NCBI RefSeq assembly: GCF_007988805.1
Contig: NZ_BJUV01000002.1
Span: 1 to 64,000 of the forward strand
From: Frigoribacterium faeni
GTDB lineage: Bacteria; Actinomycetota; Actinomycetes; Actinomycetales; Microbacteriaceae
DNA length: 64,000 nt
Direction of reading: 5' to 3'
Below are positions 11,468-22,801 of the stretch, in pieces; the stretch's first letter is position 1; each line of letters begins with the position of its first letter. The notes under the pieces were generated by a model, which was not told the DNA's origin, ran no database searches, and saw only the letters and a program-made list of their open reading frames with translations. Made by a program: the position numbers and the translations under genes.

Positions 11468-13416
11468 GCAACACGGTCTCATGGCGCCCGAAGGCGGGGG
11501 AGATCCCGACCGATCCGGGCGTCTACCGGTGGCGAGACGAGCGCGGCCGCGTCCTGTACGTGGGCAAGGCCAAGAACCTCCGGGCTCGGCTCAGCAACTA
11601 CTTCGCCCCCCTGCCCACGTTGCACGAGCGGACTCGTCGTATGGTGCTCAGCGCGAGCTCCGTGGAGTGGACGATCGTCGGCAGCGACATCGAAGCGCTG
11701 CAGCTCGAGTACACCTGGATCAAGGAGTTCGACCCGCCCTTCAACGTCAAGTTCCGGGACGACAAGACCTACCCCTTCATGGCCGTCACCCTGGGCGACG
11801 AGGCTCCCCGGGTCATGGTCACGCGCAATCCCCGCATCCGGGGAGCCAAGTACTTCGGGCCGTACCCGAAGATCTGGGCCGTGCACGACACCATCGATCT
11901 GATGATCAAGGTCTTCCCGATCCGGACGTGCTCCGACAGCAGCTACAAGAAGGCCATGCAGACCGGCAAGCCGTGCTTCCCCGGACAGATCGGGCGCTGC
12001 GGTGGTCCGTGCTCCGGCAAGGTCACCATCGAGGAGCACCGTCGCATCGTCGACGAGTTCGTCACCTTCATGGGCAGCTACGACAAGAAGGTCATCGGCG
12101 ACTTCCAGAAGCAGATGAAGACCGCGGCCGTCGAGCAGCGGTACGAGGACGCCGCACGTCTGCGCGACCAGGTCCAGGCGCTCGAGGCCGTTCTCGACAA
12201 GTCCGCCGTCGTCCTGCGCGACTCGGTCGATCTCGACCTGTTCGCCCTCGCCGAGGACGAGCTCGCGGCGGCGGTCCAGCTGTTCACCGTGCGCGGAGGT
12301 CGTATCCGCGGGTCCCGGGGCTGGGTGGTCGACAAGGAGATCGACGTCACCACGGGCGAGCTCGTCGAGCAGATCCTGCAGGACAGCTACTCCTCCGGGG
12401 CCGAGCTGCCGCGCGAGATCGTCGTGACGGCCGTGCCGGACGACAATGATGCTCTCGAGAGCGTCCTCGGCGGACTCCGCGGCAGGGGCAAGGTGCAGAT
12501 CCACACGGCGCAACGCGGCGACAAGGCGGCCCTGATGCAGACGGCCACCCTGAACGCCCAGCAGTCGCTCATGCTCTACAAGACCCGCAGGAGCGCCGAC
12601 TTCGCGACTCGCTCGACGGCGCTGGCCGACATCCAGGAGGCGCTCGGAATGACCGAGGCGCCTCTCCGGATGGAGTGCTACGACGTCTCCCATCTCCAGG
12701 GGACGAACATCGTCGCCTCGATGGTGGTCTTCGAGGACGGCCTGCCTCGCAAAGACCAGTACCGCCGCTTCAGCATCCCCAGCTCGACCGACGACACCGA
12801 GTCGATCTACCAGACGCTGAGTCGGCGACTGGCTCGCCTCGACGACGAGCTCGCTCCGGTGGAGGAGGTCGGGGAGCAGCGCAAGCGGTTCGCCTACCGC
12901 CCGAACCTGCTCATCGTCGACGGCGGTCAGCCCCAGGTCGCCGCAGCGCGGCGGGCACTCGACGACGCCGGTGTCGAAGGCATCGCCCTGTGCGGCATCG
13001 CCAAGAGGCTCGAGGAGATCTGGCTGCCCGACGACGACTTCCCGGTCATCCTCCCGCGCAACTCCGATGCGCTGTTCCTCATCCAGAGGATCCGCGACGA
13101 GGCGCACCGTTTCGCGATCACGTTCCAACGCCAGCGGCGACGCCGGGACATCGCCTCCCAGCTCGCTGAGATACCGGGCCTCGGCCCATCGCGCGTGGCA
13201 CGTCTGCTCAAGCACTTCGGATCGGTGAAGCGTCTCAAACAGGCCTCACCGGAGGAGATCTCCGCCGTACGGGGCATCGGACCGACCCTGGCCGCAGCGG
13301 TCAGCGAACGGCTCGGCACGGTCTCGGACGCCGCCGTGCAGGAGGACGCCGCTGACGCCGAGTCAGACGGCGAGACCGCCCGGCCCACCGCCGACGACTC
13401 GACGACACGCGTCTAG
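11464..13416 (+). CDS. uvrC: Excinuclease ABC subunit UvrC
   Basis: A 650-residue UvrC, the endonuclease that cuts on both sides of a lesion. The GIY-YIG domain starts at [20 protein letters not shown] (about residues 19-38), the four-Cys region [15 protein letters not shown] follows, then a UVR domain, the RNase H-like nuclease ([16 protein letters not shown]), and a C-terminal helix-hairpin-helix pair ([25 protein letters not shown]). The ATGA overlap with uvrA ties the two together. Confidence 0.97.
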
Positions 13417-13419
13417 AAT
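13414..13419 (+). promoter_or_regulatory. -10 element (TAGAAT) before rapZ
   Basis: TAGAAT overlaps the uvrC stop codon and lies 43 bases before the rapZ ATG, leaving room for a short leader with a GAAGG ribosome site. This would separate rapZ-whiA expression from the repair genes. Confidence 0.45.
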
Positions 13420-13462
13420 CGACCCACCACCCGACCCCCGCATCGATCGAAGGTCTGCGCTC

Positions 13463-14344
13463 ATGAGCGACGCAAGCGAACAGCAAGAGGTCCTGATCGT
13501 CACCGGGATGTCCGGTGCGGGCCGCTCGACCGTGGGGAACGCCCTCGAGGATCTCGGCTGGTACGTGGTCGACAACCTCCCGGCCCAGATGCTGCGCCCG
13601 CTGCTGGATCTCGCCGAACGAGCCGGCGACTCCCTCCCCAAGATCGCCGCGGTCGTCGACGTGCGGGGCGGCAGGTTGTTCTCCGAGGCCCAGACGGCCG
13701 TGCGGACGCTTCGCGAGAGCATGCCGAGCAAGGTCCGCGTGCTGTTCCTCGACGCCACGGACGCCGTCCTCGTCCGGCGTTTCGAGCAGGTCCGGCGTCC
13801 GCACCCGCTCCAGGGAGACGGAACGCTCCTCGACGGCATCCTCGCCGAGCGGGCTCGCATGGAGGAGCTCCGGGAGACCAGCGACGTGATCGTCGACACG
13901 TCGGAGTTGAACATCCATCAGCTGGCCACCTCCATCACCGAGACCTTCGCGGAGTCGGAACGTCCGGGTGTGCAGGTGACGGTGCTGAGCTTCGGCTTCA
14001 AGTACGGCCTCCCGACGGACGCCGACATGGTCGGTGACGCCCGCTTCCTTCCCAACCCGTTCTGGGTCCCCGAGCTCCGAGCGCAGAACGGTCTGGACGA
14101 GCCCGTCACGTCGTACGTCATGGCGCAACAGGGCGCTCGTCGGTTCATCGAGGCGTTCGGTGCGGCTCTGGAGCCCGTGCTGGAGGGCTATCAGCGTGAG
14201 AACAAGAGACACGCTACGATCGCCATTGGCTGCACGGGCGGCAAGCATCGGTCGGTCACCCTCGTCGGTGAGCTGGCAGCGCATCTGCGCGAGCTCCGTG
14301 GTGTGGCCGTCAGCGTGAAGCATCGCGACCTCGGCCGGGAATGA
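13463..14344 (+). CDS. rapZ: RapZ/YvcJ family nucleotide-binding protein
   Basis: A 293-residue RapZ-like P-loop protein, with Walker [10 protein letters not shown] at residues 15-23 and the C-terminal signature [14 protein letters not shown] plus CTGGKHRSV. In E. coli RapZ controls the GlmZ small RNA; in Actinobacteria and Bacillus it binds ATP/GTP and its job is less clear. It normally starts the conserved trio rapZ-yvcK-whiA; here only 58 bases separate it from whiA and yvcK is absent. GAAGG upstream of the ATG serves as ribosome site. Confidence 0.93.
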   Translation: MSDASEQQEVLIVTGMSGAGRSTVGNALEDLGWYVVDNLPAQMLRPLLDLAERAGDSLPKIAAVVDVRGGRLFSEAQTAVRTLRESMPSKVRVLFLDATDAVLVRRFEQVRRPHPLQGDGTLLDGILAERARMEELRETSDVIVDTSELNIHQLATSITETFAESERPGVQVTVLSFGFKYGLPTDADMVGDARFLPNPFWVPELRAQNGLDEPVTSYVMAQQGARRFIEAFGAALEPVLEGYQRENKRHATIAIGCTGGKHRSVTLVGELAAHLRELRGVAVSVKHRDLGRE

Positions 14345-14402
14345 CCGAGACGAACGATCGTGCGCGCGTTCGCCGATCGAACCCGAGAGAAGGAATCCAG
14401 GT

Positions 14403-15383
14403 TTGGCTCAGACTGCCGACGTCAAAGAAGAACTCGCACAGGTCGAGGTGAGCCGGACGACCGTCCGCGCCGCCGAGGTCGCAACGATCCTGCGGTTCGC
14501 CGGCGGACTGCACGTCATCTCGGGTCGGATCGCCGTCGAAGCCGAGCTCGACAGCCCCGTCATCGCCCGGAGGGTGCGCAAGGACCTCGCCGAGCTCTAC
14601 GGCGCCAGGAGCGACGTGTCGGTGATCGCCGCGTCGGGGATGCGTCGGACGAACCACTACCTCGTCCGGGTCCACGAGGCGGGCGAGACCCTCGCGCGTC
14701 AGACGGGTCTCATGGACCAACGGCGTCGCCCGGTCCGTGGTCTGCCGAACAGGCTGACGACCGGTTCTCGCGACGATCTGGCGGCCATCTGGCGAGGCGC
14801 CTTCCTCGCCCAGGGAACCCTCACGGACCCCGGCCGGTCCGCCTCGCTCGAGGTCGTGTGCCCCGGCAACGAGGCGGCGATGGCGCTCGTGGGAGCGGCC
14901 GGCCGCCTGGGCATCTCGGCCAAGGCCCGAGAGGTACGGGGCATCCACCGTGTCCTGATCCGCGACGGCGAGGCGATCAGCGCCATGCTGGCCGTCATGG
15001 GCGCCCACCGCTCGGTGGGCGAATGGGAGGAGATGCGGCAGCGCCGCGAGGTCCGGGCGACCGCGAACCGCCTCGTGAACTTCGACGACGCCAACCTCCG
15101 CCGTTCCGCCGAGGCGGCCGTCGCCGCCTGCGCCCGCGTCGAACGTGCGATGGAGCTCCTCGGAGACGACATCCCCGACCACCTGAAGTACGCGGGCGAT
15201 CTCCGGCTGTCCCACCGAGATGCGAGCCTCGACGAACTCGGGCAGCACGCCGATCCGCCCATGACGAAGGACGCCGTCGCCGGACGCATCAGGAGGCTCC
15301 TGGCGATGGCCGACAAGAAGGCGTCCGATCTGGGTCTCCCGGGCACCGAGTCGAGCCTGCCCTCCGACCTCGAACTCGACTGA
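14403..15383 (+). CDS. whiA: DNA-binding protein WhiA
   Basis: A 326-residue WhiA, with two degenerate LAGLIDADG homing-endonuclease-like lobes in the N-terminal two-thirds and a helix-turn-helix at the end ([20 protein letters not shown]). In Streptomyces WhiA works with WhiB to start sporulation septation, and in non-sporulating Gram-positives it affects division and chromosome segregation. The start is a TTG at 14403 (decoded Met-Ala-Gln-Thr), preceded by agaagga; no ATG or GTG fits the conserved N-terminus. It follows rapZ directly. Confidence 0.95.
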   Translation: MAQTADVKEELAQVEVSRTTVRAAEVATILRFAGGLHVISGRIAVEAELDSPVIARRVRKDLAELYGARSDVSVIAASGMRRTNHYLVRVHEAGETLARQTGLMDQRRRPVRGLPNRLTTGSRDDLAAIWRGAFLAQGTLTDPGRSASLEVVCPGNEAAMALVGAAGRLGISAKAREVRGIHRVLIRDGEAISAMLAVMGAHRSVGEWEEMRQRREVRATANRLVNFDDANLRRSAEAAVAACARVERAMELLGDDIPDHLKYAGDLRLSHRDASLDELGQHADPPMTKDAVAGRIRRLLAMADKKASDLGLPGTESSLPSDLELD

Positions 15384-15556
15384 CACGAAGGCGGCGCCCG
15401 CACCCACGACCCCCACGGGGACGGCACGGCTCCTCGGGTAACACGACTCCGTGCCTGGTAGTGTCGCGTACGGCTGCGCATCCCTCACCACCCCGGTTTC
15501 GGCTGCGTTCACGGGTCTGGTCGCCCACCCCCTCCACGCGTCCCCACGACGCCTGA

Positions 15557-16576
<1,020 letters not shown>

Positions 16577-16604
16577 CGCACCGCGCTCCTCGCACCGAAT
16601 CATC

Positions 16605-16637
16605 GAAGGCGGCCGGGCACCATGCCCGGCCGCCTTC
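16605..16637 (+). terminator. Intercistronic hairpin between gap and pgk
   Basis: A perfect 15-bp stem (gaaggcggccgggca / tgcccggccgccttc) with a 3-base loop, 28 bases after the gap stop and 19 before the pgk start. It could terminate most gap transcripts or protect their 3' end, with read-through into pgk-tpiA. Confidence 0.8.
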
Positions 16638-16656
16638 GCCGAACGAAGAGAAGGTC

Positions 16657-17868
16657 ATGACCCTGCGCACCCTCGAGTCCCTGGGCTCCCTCGCCGGCAG
16701 ACGAGTCATCGTCCGCTGCGACCTCAATGTCCCCCTCAAGGGCTACCGGATCACCGACGACGGACGCGTGCGCGCCTCCCTCGAGACGCTCAACCTCCTG
16801 ATCAACCAGGGAGCACGTGTGGTCGTCATCAGCCACCTCGGACGCCCCGACGGTCGGGTAGCACCCGAGTACAGCCTCCGTCCCGTCGCTCAGCGACTCA
16901 GCGAGCTGCTCGGCAAGAGCGTCGGGTTCGTCCCCGAGACCGTCGGCGACGAGGCCACGGCCGCCGTCGCAGCCCTCTCCGACGGGCAGATCACGGTCCT
17001 CGAGAACCTGCGGTTCTCGGCGGCCGAGACCTCTAAGGACGCCGCGGAGCGCCGGAGCTTCGCCGAGCGGATCGCCGCACTCGGCGACGTCTTCGTGTCG
17101 GACGGCTTCGGAGTCGTCCACCGTGAGCAGGCGAGCGTGTTCGAGCTCCCGCAGCTGCTCCCCAGCGCGGCGGGCACCCTCATCTCGACCGAGCTCGAGG
17201 TCCTGGAGAAGCTCACGACCGACCCCGCACGCCCCTACACGGTCGTGCTGGGCGGCTCGAAGGTGTCCGACAAGCTCGGCGTCATCGAGCACCTCCTGCC
17301 CCGGGTCGACAACCTGCTCGTGGGCGGCGGCATGCTCTTCACCTTCCTCGCCGCACAGGGCCATGCCGTCGGCAAGAGCCTTCTCGAAGCAGACCAGATC
17401 GACCGGGTCCGCGGATATCTCGCCGACGCCGAGAAGCGAGGCGTCAACCTCGTCCTCCCGGTCGACGTCGAGATCGCCTCCGCCTTCGACGGCGACGCCG
17501 ACCACACGACGGTCGCGATCGACGGCATCGAGACATCGCCCCTCGGCACCGACGCGCTCGGGCTCGACATCGGCCCCGAGACCTCGGCACGCTTCGCCGA
17601 GATCGTCCTCGGCTCGTCGACGGTGTTCTGGAACGGCCCCATGGGCGTCTTCGAGTTCGACGCCTTCGCCCACGGGACCAAGGCCGTCGCCGAGGCCCTC
17701 ACCCAGGTGGACGGTCTCGGCGTCGTCGGAGGCGGGGACTCCGCCGCCGCCGTCCGCGCTCTCGGCTTCTCCGACGACCAGTTCGGACACATCTCCACCG
17801 GTGGTGGGGCCAGCCTCGAATTCCTCGAGGGCAAACGACTCCCCGGACTGGAGGTCCTCGGATGGTGA
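16657..17868 (+). CDS. pgk: Phosphoglycerate kinase
   Basis: A 403-residue PGK, usual bacterial length, catalysing ATP formation from 1,3-bisphosphoglycerate. Substrate-site residues are visible in RCDLNVPL (about 23-30), SHLGRPDG, and the nucleotide site [15 protein letters not shown] and GGGDSAAAV near the C-terminus. The ATG at 16657 has agaagg upstream; the open frame before it lies in gap and is not used. It overlaps tpiA by seven bases. Confidence 0.97.
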   Translation: MTLRTLESLGSLAGRRVIVRCDLNVPLKGYRITDDGRVRASLETLNLLINQGARVVVISHLGRPDGRVAPEYSLRPVAQRLSELLGKSVGFVPETVGDEATAAVAALSDGQITVLENLRFSAAETSKDAAERRSFAERIAALGDVFVSDGFGVVHREQASVFELPQLLPSAAGTLISTELEVLEKLTTDPARPYTVVLGGSKVSDKLGVIEHLLPRVDNLLVGGGMLFTFLAAQGHAVGKSLLEADQIDRVRGYLADAEKRGVNLVLPVDVEIASAFDGDADHTTVAIDGIETSPLGTDALGLDIGPETSARFAEIVLGSSTVFWNGPMGVFEFDAFAHGTKAVAEALTQVDGLGVVGGGDSAAAVRALGFSDDQFGHISTGGGASLEFLEGKRLPGLEVLGW

Positions 17869-18650
17869 CCGCACGCACGCCCCTCATCGCCGGCAACTGG
17901 AAGATGAACCTCGACCACCTGCAGTCGATCGCGTTCGTCCAGAAGCTCGCCTGGAGCCTCAAGGACGCCAAGCACGACTACAGCGCCGTCGAGGCCGTCG
18001 TCTTCCCGCCCTTCACGGATCTCCGTTCCGTACAGACCCTCCTGGACGCCGACAAGCTGCAACTCGGACTCGGCGCGCAAGACCTGTCGGCTCACGATTC
18101 AGGGGCCTACACGGGTGAGATCTCGGGCGCCTTCCTGGCCAAGCTCGACGTGACCTACGTCATCGTCGGCCACTCGGAACGCCGCACGCTGCACGCCGAA
18201 GACGACGAGGTCGTGGCGGCCAAGGTCGCCGCAGCCCATCGCAGCGGGCTCGTGCCCGTCGTCTGCGTCGGCGAGACGGCCGCCGACCTGGAGGAGCACG
18301 GACCGAGCGCCGTCCCCGTGGCGCAGCTCAAGGCGGCTCTGGCCCAGACACCGGCCGGCGCCGACATCGTCGTGGCCTACGAGCCGGTCTGGGCGATCGG
18401 CTCCGGTACCGCCGCGACGGCCGAGCAGGCCGAGCAGGTCTGCGCGGCACTGCGCGACGCACTCCGCGAGGTGCACGGCGCCGAATCGGCCGGTGCGACG
18501 CGGATCCTCTACGGCGGATCGGTGAAGGCCTCGAACATCGCAGCCTTCATGCGCGAGCCGAACGTCGACGGAGCCCTCGTCGGCGGAGCGAGCCTCGACG
18601 TCGACGGCTTCGCGAGCATCGTGCGGTTCCCGTCGCACGTCGGGGTCTGA
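17862..18650 (+). CDS. tpiA: Triosephosphate isomerase
   Basis: A 262-residue TIM barrel interconverting DHAP and G3P. The catalytic lysine is in GNWKMN, the histidine in VIVGHSERR, and the glutamate and flexible loop in [17 protein letters not shown] near the end binds phosphate. It is translationally coupled to pgk, and gap-pgk-tpiA is the standard actinobacterial glycolytic cluster. Confidence 0.97.
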   Translation: MVTARTPLIAGNWKMNLDHLQSIAFVQKLAWSLKDAKHDYSAVEAVVFPPFTDLRSVQTLLDADKLQLGLGAQDLSAHDSGAYTGEISGAFLAKLDVTYVIVGHSERRTLHAEDDEVVAAKVAAAHRSGLVPVVCVGETAADLEEHGPSAVPVAQLKAALAQTPAGADIVVAYEPVWAIGSGTAATAEQAEQVCAALRDALREVHGAESAGATRILYGGSVKASNIAAFMREPNVDGALVGGASLDVDGFASIVRFPSHVGV

Positions 18651-18730
18651 CCCTCACCCTTCGTCCCTCACCCGTCGGCGCTCCTCCCGGTTCGCCCGCG
18701 GGTGAGGCCGTGGATGCGACCACCGGCGGT

Positions 18731-18736
18731 TATACT
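18731..18736 (+). promoter_or_regulatory. -10 element (TATACT) before secG
   Basis: A near-perfect TATACT 33 bases before the secG start, with a GAAAGG ribosome site after it. No clear -35 is found at 16-18 bases. It suggests secG-rbpA is a transcription unit separate from tpiA. Confidence 0.6.
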
Positions 18737-18769
18737 CGTTAGCGGTCTCACCGCATCGAAAGGTTCCAC

Positions 18770-19021
18770 GTGGAAATTCTCCAGGTCATCCTGCAGGTGT
18801 TGCTCGGCATCACGAGCCTCCTGCTGACCCTGCTCATCCTGCTCCACCGAGGTCGCGGTGGCGGCCTCTCCGACATGTTCGGCGGTGGCGTGACGAGCAA
18901 CCTCGGCGCCTCCGGTGTGGCTGAGCGCAACCTCAACCGCATCACGGTGTTCCTCGGCCTCGTCTGGATCACCTGCATCGTCGTGCTGGGTCTCATCACC
19001 AAGTTCTCGGCGGTGGCCTGA
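18770..19021 (+). CDS. secG: Preprotein translocase subunit SecG
   Basis: An 83-residue membrane protein with two hydrophobic helices (about 4-25 and 58-78) joined by the Gly-rich cytoplasmic loop RGRGGGLSDMFGGG, the SecG signature. SecG assists SecYEG in protein export. The start is a GTG at 18770 with aaggttcc upstream. SecG after tpiA is the common actinobacterial order. Its stop shares one base with the rbpA ATG. Confidence 0.95.
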   Translation: MEILQVILQVLLGITSLLLTLLILLHRGRGGGLSDMFGGGVTSNLGASGVAERNLNRITVFLGLVWITCIVVLGLITKFSAVA

Positions 19022-19377
19022 TGGCATCGGGCGGTAGCGCCATCCGCGGCTCGCGCGTCGGCGCCGGCCCCATGGGCGAGCAGGACCGCGGCTACCACGC
19101 CGAGCGCATCACCATCTCCTACTGGGACGCCCTGGGCAACGAGGTGGTCCGTCACTTCGCCGCCAACGTCCCCGAGGACGAGATCCCCGAGACGGTCGAC
19201 TCGCCGTCGTCCGGTCTGCCGGCAGGGCGCGACAAGGCCAACCCGCCGAGCGTGGCGAAGCTCGAGCCCTACAAGACGCACCTGGCCTACGTGAAAGAGC
19301 GTCGGACCGAAGAGGAAGCCGCACAGCTCCTCGAAGAGGCGCTGCAGCAGCTCCGAGTACGTCGCGGCAAGGCTTGA
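19021..19377 (+). CDS. rbpA: RNA polymerase-binding protein RbpA
   Basis: A 118-residue RbpA, an actinobacterial factor that binds the primary sigma and stabilises the open promoter complex. The C-terminal sigma-interaction part is clear (KTHLAYVKERRTEEEAAQ). The central beta domain, which in Streptomyces RbpA coordinates zinc, has no cysteine here; in fact the whole protein is Cys-free. The extra N-terminal segment is rich in Gly and Ser. It overlaps secG by one base and is followed by a strong bidirectional terminator. Confidence 0.9.
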   Translation: MASGGSAIRGSRVGAGPMGEQDRGYHAERITISYWDALGNEVVRHFAANVPEDEIPETVDSPSSGLPAGRDKANPPSVAKLEPYKTHLAYVKERRTEEEAAQLLEEALQQLRVRRGKA

Positions 19378-19421
19378 TCCGAGACCATCGCCGTCCTGGC
19401 CGCATCATCGATCGGCCAGGA

Positions 19422-19465
19422 CACGAAGAAGCCCCGCAGCATGAGTGCTGCGGGGCTTCTTCGTG
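19422..19465. terminator. Bidirectional terminator between rbpA and pgl
   Basis: A perfect 20-bp stem (19422-19441 with 19446-19465) and a tgag loop. The plus-strand arm ends in ggggcttcttcgtg and the minus-strand copy is equivalent, so it serves both convergent genes. It is among the strongest hairpins in the window. Confidence 0.9.
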
Positions 19466-19472
19466 GTCCCGA

Positions 19473-20249
19473 CTAGTAGGTCGACGCGATGAGGTTCTCC
19501 GGGACCTCGGCGGCCGCATCACCGTCGACGAAGAAGACCGTGCGCTTCCGACCCTTGACTCCGGCGACGGGGACCTGGTCGGCCCCGGCACCCGCCAGGG
19601 CGAGACCGAGCGAGGACGCCTTCTCGGCGCCCGCCAGGATCATCCACACGCGCTGCGAGTTGTTGATGGCCGGCAGGCTGAGAGTCAGTCGCACGGGCGG
19701 GGGCTTGGGGGAGTCGTCGATCGTGAGCACGGTCGAGCTCGCATCCCGGATCTGGGGCTTGTCGGGGAAGAGCGAAGCGATGTGGCCGTCGGGCCCGACA
19801 CCGAGCAGCGTGATGTCGAAGCGCGGAGAGGCGTCGTCGCCCTGCGCGTGCTCCTGCAGCTCCGCACGGTAGGCCGAGGCCGCCGCCTCGACGTCGTCGA
19901 ACTCTCCGACGGCGCCGAAGCGATGCACGTTCTCGGGGTCGACACCGATGTGGTCGAGCAGATCGAGCCCCGCCTGGTGATCGTTGCGATCGGCGTGTCC
20001 CGCCTCGACCCAGCGCTCGTCGGCCCACCAGAACGACACCCGGGACCAGTCGACGCTGTCGCGGGCCGGTGACGCGTTGATGGCGGCGAGGACGAGCGTG
20101 CTGACCGAGCCACCGCTCACGACGATCGACGCGTAGTTCTGCTCCTCGAGCACGTCGATGATCTTGGTGATGAACCGCGCGGCGACGGATGCACCGAGCG
20201 ATTCCTTGTTGGAGTGCACCAGCACCCGGCGTTCGTTGGTCACAGTCAT
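19473..20249 (-). CDS. pgl: 6-phosphogluconolactonase
   Basis: A 258-residue DevB/SOL-type lactonase that hydrolyses 6-phosphogluconolactone in the oxidative pentose-phosphate pathway. Family motifs are SGGSV near residue 45, VSFWWADERWV and LLGVGPDGHIASLFP. It is the last gene of zwf-opcA-pgl and starts eight bases after opcA. Confidence 0.95.
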   Translation of the reverse strand: MTVTNERRVLVHSNKESLGASVAARFITKIIDVLEEQNYASIVVSGGSVSTLVLAAINASPARDSVDWSRVSFWWADERWVEAGHADRNDHQAGLDLLDHIGVDPENVHRFGAVGEFDDVEAAASAYRAELQEHAQGDDASPRFDITLLGVGPDGHIASLFPDKPQIRDASSTVLTIDDSPKPPPVRLTLSLPAINNSQRVWMILAGAEKASSLGLALAGAGADQVPVAGVKGRKRTVFFVDGDAAAEVPENLIASTY

Positions 20250-20257
20250 CGTCTGCC

Positions 20258-21208
20258 CTAGCTGTCCTGGACGGGTTCGCTCAATTGGCGGACCCCATGC
20301 TTCACGACGTTCCCGAAGAGGTCGTCCGGGTCGAGTCTACGGAGTTCTTCCGCCAGGCAGTCCCGAAGCGACCGGCGTGGCAGCGACAGGTCGTGCGTCG
20401 GCTGGCCGGGCTGGGTGAGGGTCGCCACGTTCACCTGGTCGCGTTCCAATTCGATGGCCCCGGAGGCGCGGACCAGTCGGACCCCGTGGATCCCGCTCGA
20501 CCCCGTGGCACGTGTCGTCAGCTCGTTCTCCACCGGCACCTGCAGCTGCAGGCGGAGCCAGGCCGCGAGCAGGAGGGTGGACGGCGAGTCGGGTGCGCCG
20601 CTGACGTCGACGGCCGTGACGGGCTCGTAGGGAGGCTGATCGAGGACGGCCGCGAGCTGCGTGCGCCACAGCGTGAGGCGCGTCCAGGCGAAGTCGGTGT
20701 CGCCCGGAGCGTAGGTGTCCGCCAGATCGACGATCGTCTGCCGAGGGTTCGGCTGGCTCGCGGCGTCGGTGATCCGCCGTTGGGCGATGCGACCGAGGGG
20801 GGACTCCGAGACCACCGCAGGCGCGGTTCCCGGCCACCAGACCACGACGGGGGCGTCCGGGAGGAGGAGTCCCGTGACGAGACCCTCCTCGTCGCTCGCC
20901 GTGTCGCCGTATGCGCGGAGCACGATGACCTCGCTGGCCCCGGCGTCTCCGCCGACGCGGATCTGGGCATCCAGCCGAGCCACCTCGTCCGCGCGCCTGT
21001 CGCTCGACGTCGAGATCACGATGACGCGCATCGGGTGCTCACGAGAAGCGTCGTTGGCGGCCTCGATGGCCTCCTCCTCCTCGCCCAGGCCGGTCGAGAT
21101 GATGAGCGTGAGGACTCGACCCAGCGCGACCGCCCCTCCCTCTTCTCGGATGGTCACCAACGACTTCTGGACGCGGCTGATGGTGCTGTCGGGCAGGTCG
21201 ACGATCAT
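20258..21208 (-). CDS. opcA: Glucose-6-phosphate dehydrogenase assembly protein OpcA
   Basis: A 316-residue OpcA, needed for full activity or assembly of glucose-6-phosphate dehydrogenase in Actinobacteria and cyanobacteria. The N-terminus MIVDLPDSTISRVQKSLV and the segment VVWWPGTAP are typical of the actinobacterial form. It overlaps the end of zwf by four bases, coupling it to its partner enzyme. Confidence 0.93.
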   Translation of the reverse strand: MIVDLPDSTISRVQKSLVTIREEGGAVALGRVLTLIISTGLGEEEEAIEAANDASREHPMRVIVISTSSDRRADEVARLDAQIRVGGDAGASEVIVLRAYGDTASDEEGLVTGLLLPDAPVVVWWPGTAPAVVSESPLGRIAQRRITDAASQPNPRQTIVDLADTYAPGDTDFAWTRLTLWRTQLAAVLDQPPYEPVTAVDVSGAPDSPSTLLLAAWLRLQLQVPVENELTTRATGSSGIHGVRLVRASGAIELERDQVNVATLTQPGQPTHDLSLPRRSLRDCLAEELRRLDPDDLFGNVVKHGVRQLSEPVQDS

Positions 21209-22740
21209 GGACGCCTCCAGGTTCGGCCGTCGCGGGCCATGAGTTCATCGGCGGACGTCGGGCCCCAGGTGCCCGGACGGTACTGCTCCGGCTGACCCTG
21301 GGTCGCCCAGTACTCCTCGATGGGGTCGAGGATCTTCCAGGAGAGCTCGACCTCCTCGTGCCGGGGGAACAGGGGCGGATCGCCGAGCAGGACGTCGAGG
21401 ATGAGTCGTTCGTAGGCCTCGGGACTGGCCTCGGTGAACGCGTGTCCGTAACCGAAGTCCATGGTCACGTCGCGCACCTGCGTCCCGATGCCCGGGACCT
21501 TGGAACCGAATCGGAGAGTGACTCCCTCGTCGGGCTGGACGCGGATCACGAGGGCGTTCTGACCCAGCGACGTCTGCGTCCCGAAGATGTTCTCGGGCAC
21601 CTGCTTGAAGACGATGGCGATCTCGGTGACCCGACGCCCGAGCCGCTTGCCGGCCCGCAGATAGAAGGGGACGCCGGCCCACCGTCGGGTGGCGATCTCG
21701 AGCTTGATGGCGGCGAAGGTCTCGGTGAGACTCTCCGGGTTCATGCCCTCTTCGTCGAGGAACCCCAGCACCTTCTCACCGCCCTGCCACCCGCCCGAGT
21801 ACTGGCCTCGCGCCGTGCCCGTGGCCAGGTCCCCGGGGAGGCGCACAGCGGACAGGACCTTCTCCTTCTCGGCCCGGAGATCGCGCGCCGTGAAGGAGAC
21901 GGGCTCCTCCATCGCCGTCAGGGCGAGGAGCTGCAGCAGGTGGTTCTGGATGACGTCGCGCGCAGCGCCGATGCCGTCGTAGTAGCCCGCACGACCGCCG
22001 ACGCCGATGTCCTCCGCCATGGTGATCTGGACGTGGTCGACGTAGTTCGAGTTCCAGAGCGGTTCGTACATCTGGTTCGCGAAGCGAAGGGTCAGGAGGT
22101 TCTGGACCGTCTCCTTGCCCAGGTAGTGGTCGATCCGGAAGACGGAGTCGGGCTCGAAGACCGTCTCGACGACGGAGTTCAACTCGCGAGCCGTGGTCAG
22201 GTCGCTGCCGAAGGGCTTCTCGATGACCACGCGACGCCACGCGCCGTCCTTCTCCTCGGCGAGTCCGGAGTTGCGGAGCTGCTCGGTGACGATCGGGAAG
22301 GCCTTGGGCGGGATCGACAGGTAGAACGCATGGTTGCCCATCGTCCCTCGTTCACGATCGAGCTCCTCGATGGTGTCCTTGAGCCGGGTGAAAGCGTCGG
22401 CATCGTCGAAGACCCCCTGGACGAAGCGGAACCCTTCTTTGAGCTGCCGCCAGACGTCCTCGTCGAAGGGGGTGCGGGCGTGCTGCTTCACGGCCTCGTA
22501 GACGACCTGCTCGAAGTCCTGCCCCTCCCATTCGCGTCGGGCGAAGCCCACGAGCGCGAATCCCGGCGGCAGGAGGCCGCGGTTGGCCAGGTCGTAGACG
22601 GCCGGCATCAGCTTCTTGCGGGACAGATCGCCTGTCACGCCGAAGATGATGAGGCCGCTGGGACCGGCGATGCGATTGAGTCGGCGGTCGGAGGGCAACC
22701 GCAGGGGGTTGGACTCCGGCGTGATCTCGACCGGTGACAT
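21205..22740 (-). CDS. zwf: Glucose-6-phosphate 1-dehydrogenase
   Basis: A 511-residue G6PD, the first enzyme of the oxidative pentose-phosphate pathway. The coenzyme-binding GVTGDLSRKKL is at about residues 34-44 and the catalytic RIDHYLGKE segment is intact. The open frame runs 34 codons further upstream, but the ATG at 22740 has a GAAGGAA ribosome site and fits the family start. A terminator lies between it and pgi, so zwf may have its own promoter or depend on read-through. Confidence 0.96.
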   Translation of the reverse strand: MSPVEITPESNPLRLPSDRRLNRIAGPSGLIIFGVTGDLSRKKLMPAVYDLANRGLLPPGFALVGFARREWEGQDFEQVVYEAVKQHARTPFDEDVWRQLKEGFRFVQGVFDDADAFTRLKDTIEELDRERGTMGNHAFYLSIPPKAFPIVTEQLRNSGLAEEKDGAWRRVVIEKPFGSDLTTARELNSVVETVFEPDSVFRIDHYLGKETVQNLLTLRFANQMYEPLWNSNYVDHVQITMAEDIGVGGRAGYYDGIGAARDVIQNHLLQLLALTAMEEPVSFTARDLRAEKEKVLSAVRLPGDLATGTARGQYSGGWQGGEKVLGFLDEEGMNPESLTETFAAIKLEIATRRWAGVPFYLRAGKRLGRRVTEIAIVFKQVPENIFGTQTSLGQNALVIRVQPDEGVTLRFGSKVPGIGTQVRDVTMDFGYGHAFTEASPEAYERLILDVLLGDPPLFPRHEEVELSWKILDPIEEYWATQGQPEQYRPGTWGPTSADELMARDGRTWRRP

Positions 22741-22801
22741 CTGTATGTGGTTCCTTCGGGGTCGTGAATCTCCGCCCGGGCACGAGCGTCCCCGAACGGA
22801 A

